A stretch of DNA of 6,134 nt from an uncultured Candidatus Altimarinota bacterium. Its GTDB lineage: Bacteria > Patescibacteriota > Gracilibacteria > CAIRYL01. Location of the stretch: the NCBI GenBank assembly GCA_947311665.1, contig CAMZLA010000018.1:1-6134 (forward strand), in the 5' to 3' direction. Below the pieces are notes generated by a model. The model made no database searches. It was not told where the DNA came from and saw nothing but the letters and a program-made list of their open reading frames with translations. Both the position numbers and the translations under genes were made by a program. Shown here piece after piece: positions 1 to 5,767 of this stretch; positions within the stretch are counted from its first letter, which is position 1; each line of letters begins with the position of its first letter.

Positions 1-92
1 AAGGAAAAAAAGAAGAACGAATAAATCTTATAAAAAAATTAAGTAAGAAAATGAATATTTCATATCAAGAAGCTGAAAAAATATTATCATAA
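1..92 (+). CDS. 3' end of an unidentified protein (truncated by window edge)
   Basis: The frame starting at base 3 is open from the window edge to a TAA at 90-92. It encodes about 29 residues that are lysine- and glutamate-rich and end in NISYQEAEKILS. The pattern looks like an amphipathic helical C-terminus. I do not recognise the family. An internal ATG at 51 could start a 13-residue peptide, but the frame runs through it, and a truncated larger gene is the simpler reading. It is followed by the terminator hairpin at 131-166, which fits a real gene end. Only the tail is visible, so this rests on frame openness and context. Confidence 0.5.
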   Translation, partial: GKKEERINLIKKLSKKMNISYQEAEKILS

Positions 93-130
93 TGGAATAT
101 TTTTTTTTAATACTCCTTATCCACCTCTCA

Positions 131-166
131 AAAAAAACCTCTCAATAAAAATTGAAAGGTTTTTTT
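131..166. terminator. bidirectional intrinsic terminator between convergent units
   Basis: The arms at 131-146 and 151-166 pair over about 15 bp around an AAAA loop, with one C/A mismatch (141/156). The core is ACCT-C-TCAAT against ATTGA-A-AGGT. The outer A/T tracts give a U-run on either strand. It lies 38 bases past the plus-strand stop at 92 and 14 bases past the 3' end of the minus-strand tRNA, so it can serve both. Confidence 0.8.
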
Positions 167-179
167 GCTTATAAACAAT

Positions 180-254
180 TGGCTCCCCGGACTAGATTCG
201 AACTAGTGACCTAACGGTTAACAGCCGTGTGCTCTACCACTGAGCTACCGAGGA
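180..254 (-). tRNA. tRNA-Asn (anticodon GTT)
   Basis: The reverse complement folds as a complete 75-nt cloverleaf with CCA encoded in the DNA. The acceptor stem is TCCTCGG/CCGGGGA (one T-G wobble), with T8-A9. The D arm is GCTC-AGTGGTA-GAGC. The anticodon loop is CTGTTAA, so the anticodon is GTT (bases 220-222 on the plus strand), decoding Asn AAC/AAU. The variable loop is AGGTC. The T arm is ACTAG-TTCGAAT-CTAGT, followed by discriminator G73 and CCA. The outermost anticodon-stem pair (27-43) is a C/T mismatch; the other four pair normally. It is co-oriented with the methyltransferase upstream and ends at the hairpin 131-166. Confidence 0.97.
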
Positions 255-270
255 ATAGTTTAGCCGATAC

Positions 271-300
271 ATTTTATCGTAAAACATATCAGCTTTTCAA
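271..300 (-). promoter_or_regulatory. sigma70-like promoter for tRNA-Asn
   Basis: On the minus strand TTGAAA (300-295) and TAAAAT (276-271) are 18 bases apart. Each matches five of six consensus positions (TTGACA/TATAAT). The -10 ends 16 bases before the mature tRNA 5' end, leaving a short leader for RNase P to remove. It is the best two-box promoter in the window. Confidence 0.6.
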
Positions 301-319
301 GTCTTTTTTGATGTAAAAA

Positions 320-1534
320 TTATTTTCTTCGTAAAATAACAATTTCACGACCTACTGCTTGCCCATCTCTGATATATCTGAGAGCTGTATTTTCTTGTTT
401 AAATCCTAGTTTTTTCGCAAACACAACCAGTTCATCGACAAAAGAAAAATAATTTTGTTCTTCATCTTTTGCTTTCCAAAATGGAAAACCAAAAACAATA
501 TTATCTATTTTTTCCTTTGAAATCTGAAAGAGAAACTGTCTATATAATGGAAATAAATTTTCTTTTTGGTCTAAATATGCTCCCTCTGAAACAGGTCTAT
601 GAAAAATCTTCCCCAAAAATCCTTCTGCTACAATAGTTGCATTATTTATTTTTTTCTTTTCATCAGGATAAAAATCTTTTGTTGCATCTTTTACAAAAAT
701 ATCTCGTAAGAAAAATGGTTGTCTATTATCATCACCTAAAACACCTCCTGCACTATAATCTTGCTGAGAATCGTAAAACCATGTCGTATTTTTTTTTGTT
801 GCGTCTACCATTTTTTTGGAAAGATCACTTCCTGCTATTTTCAATCCTAAATCTAACCCTTCCAATAGAATAGTTCCCATTCCACAAAAAGGATCATAAA
901 TTTTATCTGGTAGTTCACCTTTTTCATTTCGAGAAAGATTTATCATCATTCGTGCAAGTTTTGGAGGCATCAATCCCACTTTCATATCTCTTACCGGTTT
1001 TTTCATATCTCTATTTGCAAATTCATATGCTTTTTGAATGTTTTTTGTTACTCCCCATGCCCAACCATGTTGCATTGCAATGAAATAGAATTCGGCATTT
1101 CCTTTTTCCAAAACTTTTTCTTTTGGCACTGCATAACTATCTAAATTTTGAGGTCCTCTATTCACAATCCTCACAGAAAATTCTTCATCTCTAATAGCTG
1201 CTTTCAGTTTTTTCTGAAGATCTATTCCATATTTTTTCCATCCGTTTTTATTTGAAAAATGAAACCCAATTTTCATTTTTTTACCAATAGTCGATTTTTT
1301 GATACAATATTCAATAACTCTCTCGCTCACTTCTTCAAAGGTTGCTTCTTCTCCTAAAACAATACCACTTCTCATAACTCCTCCCAGTTCTGGAAAAAGA
1401 TTTCTCACTTTTTGTTGCGGAAGAGATGTGAATGCATTTCCAGATAAAATTTCTATTTCTGTTTGAAATACCGATGAAATTTCTGCAGCAGAAAGTTCTT
1501 GATTTGTTCCCAATTGAAAGAATATATGTGCCAT
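320..1534 (-). CDS. Trm11/TrmG10-like tRNA guanine-N2 methyltransferase (THUMP-type RNA methylase)
   Basis: This looks like a SAM-dependent RNA methylase of the UPF0020/Trm11 type, whose known members methylate the exocyclic N2 of guanosine, often G10 of tRNA. Numbering is from the ATG at 1534 (404 aa). It starts MAHIFFQLGTNQELSAAEI, the typical opening of the family. A divergent THUMP-like region follows to about residue 150. Then come the family signature RDMKKPVRDMKVGLMPPKLA (about 176-195), SAM motif I DPFCGMGT (214-221) and a motif II-like GSD. The expected catalytic D/N-PPY of motif IV appears to be replaced by VAEGFLGK (302-309). The tail YIRDGQAVGREIVILRR closes the fold. The frame extends 18 residues upstream to an ATG at 1588, but that extension is hydrophobic, overlaps the likely promoter and precedes the conserved start, so I reject it. 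No Shine-Dalgarno is seen. The gene lies just upstream of tRNA-Asn on the same strand, though it need not modify that tRNA. Confidence 0.8.
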   Translation of the reverse strand: MAHIFFQLGTNQELSAAEISSVFQTEIEILSGNAFTSLPQQKVRNLFPELGGVMRSGIVLGEEATFEEVSERVIEYCIKKSTIGKKMKIGFHFSNKNGWKKYGIDLQKKLKAAIRDEEFSVRIVNRGPQNLDSYAVPKEKVLEKGNAEFYFIAMQHGWAWGVTKNIQKAYEFANRDMKKPVRDMKVGLMPPKLARMMINLSRNEKGELPDKIYDPFCGMGTILLEGLDLGLKIAGSDLSKKMVDATKKNTTWFYDSQQDYSAGGVLGDDNRQPFFLRDIFVKDATKDFYPDEKKKINNATIVAEGFLGKIFHRPVSEGAYLDQKENLFPLYRQFLFQISKEKIDNIVFGFPFWKAKDEEQNYFSFVDELVVFAKKLGFKQENTALRYIRDGQAVGREIVILRRK

Positions 1535-1571
1535 GTTTTTTGTTATGAGGAAATAAAAGTATGAAAACTCT

Positions 1572-1577
1572 ATCATA
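1572..1577 (-). promoter_or_regulatory. putative -10 box for the methyltransferase gene
   Basis: TATGAT is read on the minus strand, ending 37 bases before the ATG at 1534. No convincing -35 is present. It supports the 1534 start, because the longer frame would begin upstream of this box. Confidence 0.35.
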
Positions 1578-1593
1578 CTCATTCTCATCTTTA

Positions 1594-1599
1594 TATATT
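1594..1599 (+). promoter_or_regulatory. putative -10 box for the divergent membrane-protein gene
   Basis: TATATT lies 19 bases before the ATG at 1619 inside an A/T-only tract. It is the plus-strand half of the 84-base divergent intergenic region 1535-1618. Such AT-rich sequence yields chance matches easily. Confidence 0.3.
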
Positions 1600-1618
1600 T
1601 AATTTTTTATTTTTTTAT

Positions 1619-2077
1619 ATGACACTTAAAAATTTCTTTTTCCTTTTTTCTACAGCATGCATTTCTCTTTCTTTTGGTTTTTTTATAGGGCTTTGGTTTG
1701 CCAATTTTTCATCGGTTACAAATATAGCCCCTCTTTCCATTTCATCAGCTGATGAAAAAATTCCTGTACTTACCCTGCTTTCCATAGAAAATGGGATATT
1801 GAAAATTTCTAAAAATAATGAAGAAATACGAGTAAGAATAAATGATGAAATTTTTATTGCAACCGATGAAAATATTTTTGAAATTCCTATAGAGACTATT
1901 TTGCCAATGTTACAAAAACTTCCAGCTCCAGAAGGCATGAATTTTGTGGCGAGCAAGCGAGGTTCAACATATTGGCCATTGGATAGTCCTCGAGCTTTTA
2001 TTTTATCGGTAAAAAATAGAGTTTTTTATAAAACAGAAATTGATGCAATAAAAGACGGAAAAACAAGAAAAAAATAA
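1619..2077 (+). CDS. membrane-anchored protein with Cys-less Ada-like C-terminal domain
   Basis: This is a 152-residue protein of unknown function. Residues 6-30 form one strong hydrophobic segment after MTLKN, reading as an uncleaved N-terminal anchor with the rest probably outside. The middle (48-100) has alternating hydrophobic residues and may be a small beta domain. Residues 109-150 (FVASKRGSTYWPLDSPRAF... to ...KNRVFYKTEIDAIKDGKTR) match the layout of the short Ada-like zinc-binding modules in many Patescibacteria membrane proteins: VAS-K-G-x-x-Y, then P, then N-x-V-x-F, then a helix with an A-x-x-x-G-like end. Here all metal-binding cysteines are absent; the only Cys is in the membrane segment. 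The ATG follows an A/T-only leader without Shine-Dalgarno. The gene is divergent from the methyltransferase and 67 bases before ppa. A dense opposite-strand frame at 1615-1956 looks spurious. Confidence 0.75.
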   Translation: MTLKNFFFLFSTACISLSFGFFIGLWFANFSSVTNIAPLSISSADEKIPVLTLLSIENGILKISKNNEEIRVRINDEIFIATDENIFEIPIETILPMLQKLPAPEGMNFVASKRGSTYWPLDSPRAFILSVKNRVFYKTEIDAIKDGKTRKK

Positions 2078-2105
2078 TATTTTTGATTTTCTTTTATATT
2101 TTATG

Positions 2106-2111
2106 TATATT
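2106..2111 (+). promoter_or_regulatory. putative -10 box for ppa
   Basis: TATATT, immediately preceded by TG, ends 33 bases before the ppa ATG at 2145. No clear -35 and no terminator after the previous gene are seen, so ppa may also receive read-through. Confidence 0.3.
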
Positions 2112-2144
2112 AGAGCCTGATTATTACTTTTTTATTTTATAGTT

Positions 2145-2693
2145 ATGTCAGTAAATCTTAAAAACCCATTTCATGCTATTCCTGCATGCATCAACGAAAA
2201 TCCTACAGAAATAAATGTTTTATTAGAAATATCTTGTGGAGATTCTGTTAAATATGAATATGATAAAAATTATGGAATTGTTATGGTGGATAGAATCCTT
2301 AAAACACCAATGCCATATCCGTTTAATTATGGACTTATTCCACAAACATGGAATGAATTCGATAATGATCCTTTAGATGTTATTATTTTAGGGAAAAAAC
2401 CATTTCATCCAGGAGTATTAATTCCTTGTCGAGTTGTGGGAATGTTGAGTGTAGACGATGCTGGAGAACGAGATGATAAAGTGTTGGCTGTTCCATTGGG
2501 AGACTCAACACTTGACCATATAAAAGACTTAGGAGATATTGATGAAAAAGAATTGGAAAATATTATTTATTTCATGGAACATTATAAAGATTTAGAAAAG
2601 AAAAAAGTAGAAGTAACGGGAACGGTAAATGTGAAAGAAACTTCTATTTTCATTACAGAATGTCAAGAATGTTATGAGAAAAAATTTATATAG
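2145..2693 (+). CDS. ppa: inorganic pyrophosphatase, family I (soluble)
   Basis: This cytoplasmic enzyme hydrolyses pyrophosphate to two phosphates and so drives nucleic acid, aminoacyl-tRNA and nucleotide-sugar synthesis forward. At 182 residues it has the normal bacterial length. By comparison with E. coli PPase the active site is complete: E28, K36, E38, R50, Y58 and Y62 (in PYPFNYGLIP), the signature DNDPLD with D73, D75 and D78, the metal loop VDDAGERDDK (D104, D105, D110, K112; one residue longer than in E. coli), and Y147-K148 (HYKDLE). The C-terminus carries a C173-x-x-C176 pair, which is not part of the usual catalytic set. The start MSVNLKNPFHAIP fits the family, although no Shine-Dalgarno precedes it. 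The stop is TAG, the only one in the window. Transcription should end at 2752-2790. Confidence 0.97.
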   Translation: MSVNLKNPFHAIPACINENPTEINVLLEISCGDSVKYEYDKNYGIVMVDRILKTPMPYPFNYGLIPQTWNEFDNDPLDVIILGKKPFHPGVLIPCRVVGMLSVDDAGERDDKVLAVPLGDSTLDHIKDLGDIDEKELENIIYFMEHYKDLEKKKVEVTGTVNVKETSIFITECQECYEKKFI

Positions 2694-2711
2694 AAATATA
2701 GAAATTTAATA

Positions 2712-2754
2712 GAAACAATAGAAACAATATGAAACAATATGAAACAATATGAAA
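2712..2754 (+). repeat. short tandem repeat GAAACAATAT in the ppa 3' untranslated region
   Basis: Three exact copies of the 10-base unit GAAACAATAT lie at 2721-2750. They are preceded by a 9-base version (GAAACAATA, 2712-2720) and followed by a partial GAAA. The array sits between the ppa stop and the terminator hairpin, within non-coding sequence. It looks like a slippage-prone microsatellite; no function can be read from it. Confidence 0.85.
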
Positions 2755-2790
2755 AAAAAGAGAATAGGCGGTGATCTATTCTCTTTTTTT
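2752..2790 (+). terminator. intrinsic terminator after ppa
   Basis: AGAGAATAG (2759-2767) pairs perfectly with CTATTCTCT (2776-2784) around the 8-base loop GCGGTGAT. The flanking A-run and T-run extend the stem, and the T-tract serves as the release signal. The A-rich upstream flank would also give a U-tract on the opposite strand, but no minus-strand gene needs it. Confidence 0.85.
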
Positions 2791-2811
2791 ATTTCTCTAG
2801 TATTTTTTTTT

Positions 2812-2820
2812 TGTTACAAT
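2812..2820 (+). promoter_or_regulatory. putative extended -10 promoter for the flippase gene
   Basis: TG-T-TACAAT fits the extended -10 form TGnTATAAT with one change. It follows a run of ten T and ends 30 bases before the ATG at 2851. It comes just after the ppa terminator, so the flippase must have its own promoter here. Confidence 0.5.
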
Positions 2821-2850
2821 TTTTATATATAAAAAAATATTACATATTTC

Positions 2851-4419
2851 ATGTCTATTGCTAAAAAAATTCTTGGAAATACTTTTGCTCAAATTATTGG
2901 AAAGCTTACAACGGCTGTCATTGCTTTGGTTACCGTAAATATTCTATCTCGATATTTTTCTGTCTCAGAATTTGCTGATTATGGAACGATATATGAATAT
3001 CTCGCTATTTTTGGTGCAATTGCCGATATGGGGATTTATACTCTTGTTTTGCGAGAAATGTCAAGACCGCAGAACAATGCCTCTTTTCTCTATGGAACAG
3101 GAAGTGCATTGCGAGTTGTTCTCACTCTTTTTTCTATGGTAATAGCAATTGGAGTTGCCTTTTTTATTCCAGCATATGCAGGGACAAATATTCCTACAGG
3201 GGTTATCATCGGTGCTATTGGAACTTTTTTTATTTTAATGAGTGGAACTGTTTCTGTTGTTTTGCAATATGCATTGAAAATGCGATTTTATGCATATTCT
3301 ATGATAGCAGGAAAACTTATAACTTTTTTTGGAGTATTGGCTATTACTCAATATTTTTATCCTCATATAAATGGAATGCATGAAGGAGGTGATGCTCCAT
3401 TTTATTGGATATTATTTCTTGGATTATTGGGAAGTTTTGGAATAATGTTTTTTACTTTTCTTTTTTCTCAAAAAGAAATTCCTCTTCATCTCAATTTCGA
3501 TGTAAAAAAATTGAAAGAATTATGGAAACTGGCTCTTCCTTTTGGAATATCTATGATTCTCATTACTTTTTATTTTAGAATGGGGTTTCTCTTTTTACGA
3601 TGGCTGTTACCAGATTCTGAAAATGATATATGTTCGAGTGCATTTTGTGGAGATATTGAAAGTGCAAAATATATTGTTTCATTACGAATGATGGAGGTCT
3701 TACTCTATTTCCCAATTTTTTTCATGAATTCTTTGTTACCATTTCTCAGTCAGACTATTGCAAAAAAATCAGAACATAAGACACAAAATATTCTTGCTGA
3801 TGAAAAAACAAAGCAGGTTTTTTCTCTTTCTTTTTTGTTTCTTTTTATAATGGCTTTTCCTATGGCAATAGGAGGTTATATTTTAGCAACTCCTCTTTCT
3901 GGAATGTTGGCTGCCGATCATCTGTTAGCAACACTAGAACATGCGGGATCGGATACTGCATTTCAATTGTTATCAATTGCTATATTTTTTGGATTTATAA
4001 ATATTTTTTCTTCTTTTTCTCTCATTGCTCTCAATAAACAAAAAAAAGTACTCATTATAAATGCTTTCATTGTTTTCATCGGGGTTATAATAAATATAAT
4101 TCTTATTCCGATGATGGGATTGAAAGGGGCCGCTTTATCAACAGTGATAACAGAAATTATTTTATCAATATTACTTTTTTTTCAATTGCAAAAAGAAAAT
4201 TCTTTTCCTATTCCATGGAAAGAAATAATGAAAATTATTATAGCAGGGAGCATTATGGCTATTGTTCTCTTTTTTTCTCAAGGTTTTCTTCTCCAGTTTT
4301 TTGGAAAATATCTATCGGTTCTAGTTCTTTTTTCTCTTGCGGCAATATTATTCTTTGGAATGCTCTATATTATGAAATTTTTCACATCAGAAATAAAGAG
4401 CTTTATAGCAAAACAGTAA
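2851..4419 (+). CDS. oligosaccharide flippase family protein (Wzx/RfbX, MATE/MOP superfamily)
   Basis: This is a 522-residue polytopic inner-membrane protein of the MOP superfamily, which flips lipid-linked sugars across the membrane for surface polysaccharide assembly. The N-terminus (KILGNTFAQIIGKLTTAVIA, then SRYFSVSEFADYGTIYEYL and ADMGIYTLVLREMSR) has the classic Wzx pattern: a first helix, then a short link with F-x-x-Y-G and a D-x-G loop. Hydrophobic segments recur along the whole length (about 12-14), among them 15-33, 85-106, 117-140, 183-205, 229-250, 325-348, 371-393, 400-420, 428-446, 460-480 and 488-508. A loop at 253-273 contains C261 and C266, which could form a disulfide if it faces outside. 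There is no Shine-Dalgarno. No glycosyltransferase or other polysaccharide gene adjoins it, so the substrate is unknown. MurJ is less likely from the N-terminal pattern. Confidence 0.88.
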   Translation: MSIAKKILGNTFAQIIGKLTTAVIALVTVNILSRYFSVSEFADYGTIYEYLAIFGAIADMGIYTLVLREMSRPQNNASFLYGTGSALRVVLTLFSMVIAIGVAFFIPAYAGTNIPTGVIIGAIGTFFILMSGTVSVVLQYALKMRFYAYSMIAGKLITFFGVLAITQYFYPHINGMHEGGDAPFYWILFLGLLGSFGIMFFTFLFSQKEIPLHLNFDVKKLKELWKLALPFGISMILITFYFRMGFLFLRWLLPDSENDICSSAFCGDIESAKYIVSLRMMEVLLYFPIFFMNSLLPFLSQTIAKKSEHKTQNILADEKTKQVFSLSFLFLFIMAFPMAIGGYILATPLSGMLAADHLLATLEHAGSDTAFQLLSIAIFFGFINIFSSFSLIALNKQKKVLIINAFIVFIGVIINIILIPMMGLKGAALSTVITEIILSILLFFQLQKENSFPIPWKEIMKIIIAGSIMAIVLFFSQGFLLQFFGKYLSVLVLFSLAAILFFGMLYIMKFFTSEIKSFIAKQ

Positions 4420-4461
4420 TGCTTGCAATGCTATGTTTATGATAGAGTTATTATTGAAAAA

Positions 4462-4467
4462 TATAAT
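4462..4467 (+). promoter_or_regulatory. putative -10 box for rpiB
   Basis: A perfect TATAAT lies 17 bases before the rpiB ATG, in the 65-base gap after the flippase. No good -35 is found at the normal distance. The implied leader is only about ten bases and has no Shine-Dalgarno. Confidence 0.45.
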
Positions 4468-4484
4468 ATCTTCAGCTTTTTATT

Positions 4485-4925
4485 ATGCAAAAAATTTTTA
4501 TAGGAAATGATCATGCAGGTCCAGAATTTGTTCAAGATATCATATCTCATATAAAAGAAAGTGGATATGATGTAGAACATGTTGGGTCGTTTGGAAGTAA
4601 AAGTGTTGATTACCCTGAGTATGCTGAAGCAACAGCAAGAAAAGTTGTTGAAAATGAAGGTTCATTGGGAATTGTTATTTGTGGGACAGGAATTGGAATT
4701 TCTATTGCTGCTAATAAAGTGCAAGGAATTCGATGTGCAAATTGTATAAGTCCTTATATGGCAGAGCTTTCGAGACAGCATAATAATGCAAATGTTTTAG
4801 CTTTGGGTGCAAGAATTGTTGATGTTGAAAATGCAAAAATAATTGTTGATACTTTTTTAAGAACAGAGTTTGAAGGTGGACGACATCAAAAAAGAATAGA
4901 GAAAATTGATGCAATTAAAAGATAA
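4485..4925 (+). CDS. rpiB: ribose-5-phosphate isomerase B (RpiB/LacAB family)
   Basis: This enzyme interconverts ribose 5-phosphate and ribulose 5-phosphate in the non-oxidative pentose phosphate pathway. Its 146 residues are the usual length. Family motifs are in order: GNDHAG with D9-H10; DYPEYA (42-47); the catalytic loop ICGTGIGISIAANK (65-78) with C66 as the base used in E. coli-type enzymes; GIRCA (81-85); the H99-N100 pair followed by NANVLALGAR ending in R110; and GGRHQKRIEKI with R133 and R137, phosphate-binding positions in the family. The Cys-type active site separates it from the actinobacterial Glu-type. LacA/LacB subunits are related, but there is a single copy and no lac context. 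No Shine-Dalgarno is present. Confidence 0.96.
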   Translation: MQKIFIGNDHAGPEFVQDIISHIKESGYDVEHVGSFGSKSVDYPEYAEATARKVVENEGSLGIVICGTGIGISIAANKVQGIRCANCISPYMAELSRQHNNANVLALGARIVDVENAKIIVDTFLRTEFEGGRHQKRIEKIDAIKR

Positions 4926-4940
4926 TTAACATTGTTTTGC

Positions 4941-4982
4941 AATATTTTTCAAGTCTTGATGATTGATAAATATTTTATTTTT
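4941..4982 (+). terminator. weak possible terminator after rpiB
   Basis: AATATTT (4941-4947) and AAATATT (4968-4974) are inverted repeats around a 20-base loop that itself holds TCAA-GTC-TTGA. A T-rich tract follows. The stem is only A/T, so the structure is weak and could be chance in this base composition. Confidence 0.25.
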
Positions 4983-5000
4983 TGATAGAATAATCTGATA

Positions 5001-5006
5001 TATAAT
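5001..5006 (+). promoter_or_regulatory. putative -10 box for the surface-protein gene
   Basis: A perfect TATAAT ends 18 bases before the ATG at 5025. TTGATA (4982-4987) resembles a -35 but is only 13 bases away, too close for a standard promoter. The arrangement mirrors that of rpiB. Confidence 0.45.
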
Positions 5007-5024
5007 CTTTTACTTAATTTAAAT

Positions 5025-5693
5025 ATGAAAAATCGATGGAAAGCATCTGTGAAAACTGAAGAAGGAATTTCACAAATAGAAAAACCAAAAAACAATTCTA
5101 AAAAAATAGGAATTGCTATGGGAATAGTTGGGGCTGTTCTTGTAACAGCAGGAGTTGCTCCAATGTTTTTTGGTGCTGATAATCTGGAAGGAGATCTTAC
5201 TGCTCAAAATCAAGAAGAAGCGGTTGATCCTTTAGTAGCTCTTCTTTCTGGAGGGAATAATTCAATGGTTGATGCTGTTGCAACACCAGTTGTTTCTCCA
5301 AAAGTAACAAAAGCTCCAAATGTAACACCTACAGCGGTTCCAACAGTTGCTGCAAAAGTAACTACTACATCAACTCCTAAACCATCAGTAGCAACAAAAT
5401 CTGCTAAAAAACTTGCAGAAGTAGATAAAATTTTAGAAGAAGAGGGAGAGATTGTTGCAGAAAATAAAAATATTGGGAAAAGTGATAAAACAGGTTCGGC
5501 ATTTGGAACAGCAGAAACAATGCATTCAGCGGCAGGACTTTCAAATTCATCAGCAAAAACAGTTAAAAAATCTCAACCAAAACCAAAAACAAATGTTCAA
5601 ACCGGAAATAATACATCTCTTGTTCTTGGATTTCTTTTCTTAATTCTTTCAGGAATGATTTCTTTTACAGGATTCTTACGAAGAAAAGTGTAA
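5025..5693 (+). CDS. predicted surface protein with P/T/S-rich stalk and sortase-like C-terminal signal
   Basis: I do not recognise this 222-residue protein as a known family. It has a charged 27-residue N-terminus. A hydrophobic segment follows at 28-50 (GIAMGIVGAVLVTAGVAPMF), which could be a membrane anchor or a long signal peptide. Residues 68-128 are rich in Ala, Val, Thr, Pro and Ser (for example TPTAVPTVAAKVTTTSTPKP), typical of an extended stalk. A short charged stretch (129-150, ILEEEGE) may be helical, and a Ser/Lys-rich linker follows. The C-terminus has three parts: NVQTG (190-194), a hydrophobic segment (199-217) and the basic tail LRRKV. That is the plan of a Gram-positive wall-sorting signal (LPxTG type) with a non-standard pentapeptide. 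The alternative is a plain protein with two membrane helices. No sortase gene is in the window. The next gene, 81 bases on, is the VirB4-like ATPase; a link is only positional. Confidence 0.75.
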   Translation: MKNRWKASVKTEEGISQIEKPKNNSKKIGIAMGIVGAVLVTAGVAPMFFGADNLEGDLTAQNQEEAVDPLVALLSGGNNSMVDAVATPVVSPKVTKAPNVTPTAVPTVAAKVTTTSTPKPSVATKSAKKLAEVDKILEEEGEIVAENKNIGKSDKTGSAFGTAETMHSAAGLSNSSAKTVKKSQPKPKTNVQTGNNTSLVLGFLFLILSGMISFTGFLRRKV

Positions 5694-5715
5694 TATTATG
5701 AAGTGTATTATATGA

Positions 5716-5747
5716 AAAAGTGAATAAGATCGAGTAAAAGTGAATAA
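5716..5747 (+). repeat. direct repeat AAAAGTGAATAA (two exact copies, 20-base period)
   Basis: Exact 12-base copies lie at 5716-5727 and 5736-5747, just upstream of the VirB4-like gene. Related AAGTG(T/A) cores also occur at 5686-5690 and 5701-5705. The 20-base period is close to two helical turns, as in some operator sites. The A-rich composition makes part of the match easy by chance. Confidence 0.6.
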
Positions 5748-5760
5748 AGGAAAAAAATAA

Positions 5761-5767
5761 AGGAGAG
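5761..5767 (+). promoter_or_regulatory. strong Shine-Dalgarno that decides the start at 5775
   Basis: AGGAGAG lies with its AGGAG core nine bases before the ATG at 5775, a near-optimal spacing. No other gene in the window has a recognisable Shine-Dalgarno, so this one stands out and favours 5775 over the in-frame ATG at 5814. Confidence 0.7.

Noticed and set aside
255..319. Small RNA or riboswitch between the tRNA and the methyltransferase
   Set aside because: The stretch is fully explained by the tRNA promoter and a short 3' untranslated region; no stable fold is visible.
637..873. 78-codon plus-strand frame inside the methyltransferase
   Set aside because: It is antisense to conserved Trm11 sequence including motif I, and its composition (H, L, F rich) is what a complement of A-rich coding gives.
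1615..1956. 113-codon minus-strand frame opposite the 1619-2077 gene
   Set aside because: It lies almost wholly within a plus-strand frame that has a membrane anchor and a recognisable C-terminal domain, and its product has no recognisable features.
2712..2754. CRISPR array
   Set aside because: The repeat units are 10 bases, directly adjoining and without spacers.
4711..4914. 67-codon minus-strand frame inside rpiB
   Set aside because: It is antisense to the conserved catalytic and phosphate-binding segments of rpiB.
320..5693. Alternative genetic code with UGA as glycine, as in Gracilibacteria and Absconditabacteria
   Set aside because: No gene contains an in-frame TGA at a conserved position and all complete genes read through at normal length with standard glycine codons. 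The absence of TGA stops (TAA or TAG in all seven) is expected from AT-richness and the small sample.
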